Shown: positions 5,726 to 7,126 of the stretch, piece by piece | Numbering within the stretch: the stretch's first letter is position 1 | Layout of the letters: each line of letters opens with the position of its first letter | DNA from: an uncultured Bacteroidota bacterium | Lineage (GTDB): Bacteria > Bacteroidota > Bacteroidia > Chitinophagales > Chitinophagaceae | Length of the DNA stretch: 7,126 nt | NCBI GenBank assembly: GCA_946479055.1 | Contig: CAMLEX010000253.1 | Coordinates: forward strand, 1 to 7,126 | Direction of reading: 5' to 3' | Notes under the pieces: model-generated | The model's input: only the letters and a program-made list of their open reading frames with translations | The model's database searches: none | What the model was told of the DNA's origin: nothing | Translations under genes and position numbers: made by a program

Positions 5726-7126
5726 TTATTTCAAAATATATTGTTCCGATAGTTTATTAAAACTTTGCAATTGATCTTCTTTCCATTGTTCATCCTTTCC
5801 TAAAATATTTGCCATAATGGAAATCACTTCCGGTGCAATGCGACGGCTTTCTTTTGCATTCAATAACAATGCTCTTGTTCTTCTTGATAAAACATCTTCC
5901 ACCGTTCTTGCCATCTCATGTTCAATGGCCCATTTGATTTGTGTTCTATGAATTTTTAATTCTTCACTCAACCAATCATTGGAGCTTCCATTCATGTGTT
6001 GCCTGATCAATGTTGCATCGCTTCCATAGAAATAAAGCGGATCATTCCAATCGGTATCTGCCGCAAAGCCATGTATATGCAGTGTTGCAGTAGCAGGTTT
6101 TGTATGTTCCCATTTTAATTCTTTTTCTATCCTGTTCACCATATCTTCTCCCATTTTGCGGTAGGTTGTCCATTTGCCGCCCAGTATGGTGAAGAGTTTT
6201 GAAGTAGAGACAATGATCTTATGACTGCGGGAAATTTCTTTTGTTTTTTGGTCGCCATTTTGTGGAGCTGCCAGCGGTCTTAGTCCGGCAAATACACTCA
6301 GTACATCACTGCGTTGTGGTTTAGTAGATAAATAATTACCAGCTGTTTCAAGAATAAAATTTATTTCTTTTTCCAGGGCCTGCGGCTCTAAGGAAGCTTC
6401 TTCAACAGGGGTATCTGTGGTTCCCAATACTACTTTATCGTGCCAGGGTACCGCGAATAAAACACGGCCATCACTTGTTTCAGGAATCATTAACGCTTCT
6501 GATGAAGAATAAAATTTTTTGTCTAAAACAAGATGTACTCCCTGGCTTACACAAATGGTTTTATTGCTGCCAGGTTTATCCATTTGCAGAATGGCATCTA
6601 CAAACACACCGGTCGCATTGACTATAGATTTTGATTTAAAGTCATACAGTTTTTTTGTTTCCATATCCATCACCGTAACGCCACATGCATTTCCTTTCTC
6701 ATCTTTCATCAAATTAGTTACCTGCATATAGTTGATAGCATAGCCGCCATTTTCCCAGATACTCTGAACAAGATTGATGGCTAATCGTGAATCATCAAAT
6801 TGCCCGTCATGATACAAGACGCCACCTTTCAAACCGCTTGATTTGATACCTGGAATTTTTTTGATTGTTTCTTTTTTGGAAATAAAAACAGAAGATCCGA
6901 GGCTTAGCCTGCCTGCGATCCAATCATACACTTTGAGGCCTATTGTATATTTCAGGCGGTCCCATGATGTGTAAATGGGGACAATAAAATTTTGATCTTT
7001 TACAAGGTGGGGTGCATTGCGATGAAGTAAACCTCTTTCAATACTTGCTTCACGAACAAGTTTTACATCGCACTGTGCTAAATATCTTACGCCACCATGC
7101 AGCAGTTTAGTGCTTCGGCTTGAAGT
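5726..7126 (-). CDS. glpD: FAD-dependent glycerol-3-phosphate dehydrogenase, N-terminus off the window
   Basis: The frame is open from the right edge (7126) to the TAA at 5728-5726, giving 466 visible residues. The FAD-binding N-terminus, with its expected GxGxxG, is outside the window. The visible part opens with TSSRSTKLLHGGVRYL (1-16), the conserved GlpD segment near the flavin, followed by LLHRNAPHLV. Further landmarks are DGQFDDSRL (107-115), NATGVFVD (170-177), SVFAGLRPLAAP (277-288), GGKWTTYRKMGEDMV (316-330) and the helical DAO_C-type C-terminal domain with TVEDVLSRRTRALLL (408-422). The enzyme oxidises sn-glycerol 3-phosphate to dihydroxyacetone phosphate at the cytoplasmic membrane and passes electrons to quinone. 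Some Bacteroidota copies are annotated dehydrogenase/oxidase; the sequence does not settle the electron acceptor. An in-frame GTG at 6931 could be mistaken for a start, but the conserved residues upstream of it show that it is internal. The gene lies 236 bp upstream of susC on the same strand. Confidence 0.95.
   Translation of the reverse strand, partial: TSSRSTKLLHGGVRYLAQCDVKLVREASIERGLLHRNAPHLVKDQNFIVPIYTSWDRLKYTIGLKVYDWIAGRLSLGSSVFISKKETIKKIPGIKSSGLKGGVLYHDGQFDDSRLAINLVQSIWENGGYAINYMQVTNLMKDEKGNACGVTVMDMETKKLYDFKSKSIVNATGVFVDAILQMDKPGSNKTICVSQGVHLVLDKKFYSSSEALMIPETSDGRVLFAVPWHDKVVLGTTDTPVEEASLEPQALEKEINFILETAGNYLSTKPQRSDVLSVFAGLRPLAAPQNGDQKTKEISRSHKIIVSTSKLFTILGGKWTTYRKMGEDMVNRIEKELKWEHTKPATATLHIHGFAADTDWNDPLYFYGSDATLIRQHMNGSSNDWLSEELKIHRTQIKWAIEHEMARTVEDVLSRRTRALLLNAKESRRIAPEVISIMANILGKDEQWKEDQLQSFNKLSEQYILK

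Noticed and set aside
1..7126. Signs of a mobile element, CRISPR array, tRNA or phage insertion
   Set aside because: No transposase or integrase frame, spaced direct repeats, terminal inverted repeats or tRNA-like fold was seen. All the DNA is explained by four conventional genes and short spacers.

Overview
The window comes from the Bacteroidota, most likely a Chitinophagaceae-like or Sphingobacteriia-like lineage. Three things support this: an adjacent SusC/SusD outer-membrane uptake pair, A/T-rich start regions with no Shine-Dalgarno sequence, and AT-rich DNA overall. The family-level placement is inference from protein style and was not tested by a search.

All four recognisable genes lie on the minus strand, so transcription runs from right to left. 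From the right edge they are: (1) the body and C-terminus of an FAD-dependent glycerol-3-phosphate dehydrogenase (GlpD), whose N-terminus lies beyond base 7126; (2) a 236-bp intergenic region with hairpins, short repeats and a possible Bacteroidota-type promoter; (3) a complete 1070-aa SusC/RagA TonB-dependent transporter; (4) a 58-bp spacer packed with overlapping GC-rich palindromes; (5) a complete 481-aa SusD/RagB-type lipoprotein of the SusD-like_2 kind; (6) a strong rho-independent terminator; (7) the N-terminal 225 residues of an exported calcineurin-like metallophosphoesterase, which runs off the left edge. No stretch longer than 300 bases lacks a gene. I saw no tRNA, rRNA, CRISPR array, insertion sequence or phage gene.

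SusC and SusD form a two-gene uptake unit: an outer-membrane pore with a lipoprotein lid. The pair is flanked by an exported phosphoesterase on one side and glycerol-3-phosphate catabolism on the other, with no glycoside hydrolase in view. A reasonable hypothesis is therefore that the locus scavenges a phosphorylated glycerol compound, such as glycerophosphodiesters from phospholipid headgroups or teichoic-acid fragments, rather than a glycan. This rests on gene context only. The most concrete unusual feature is the terminator, whose U-tract ends only 19 nt before the phosphoesterase start codon. That placement suggests expression of the enzyme is set by terminator read-through or attenuation.
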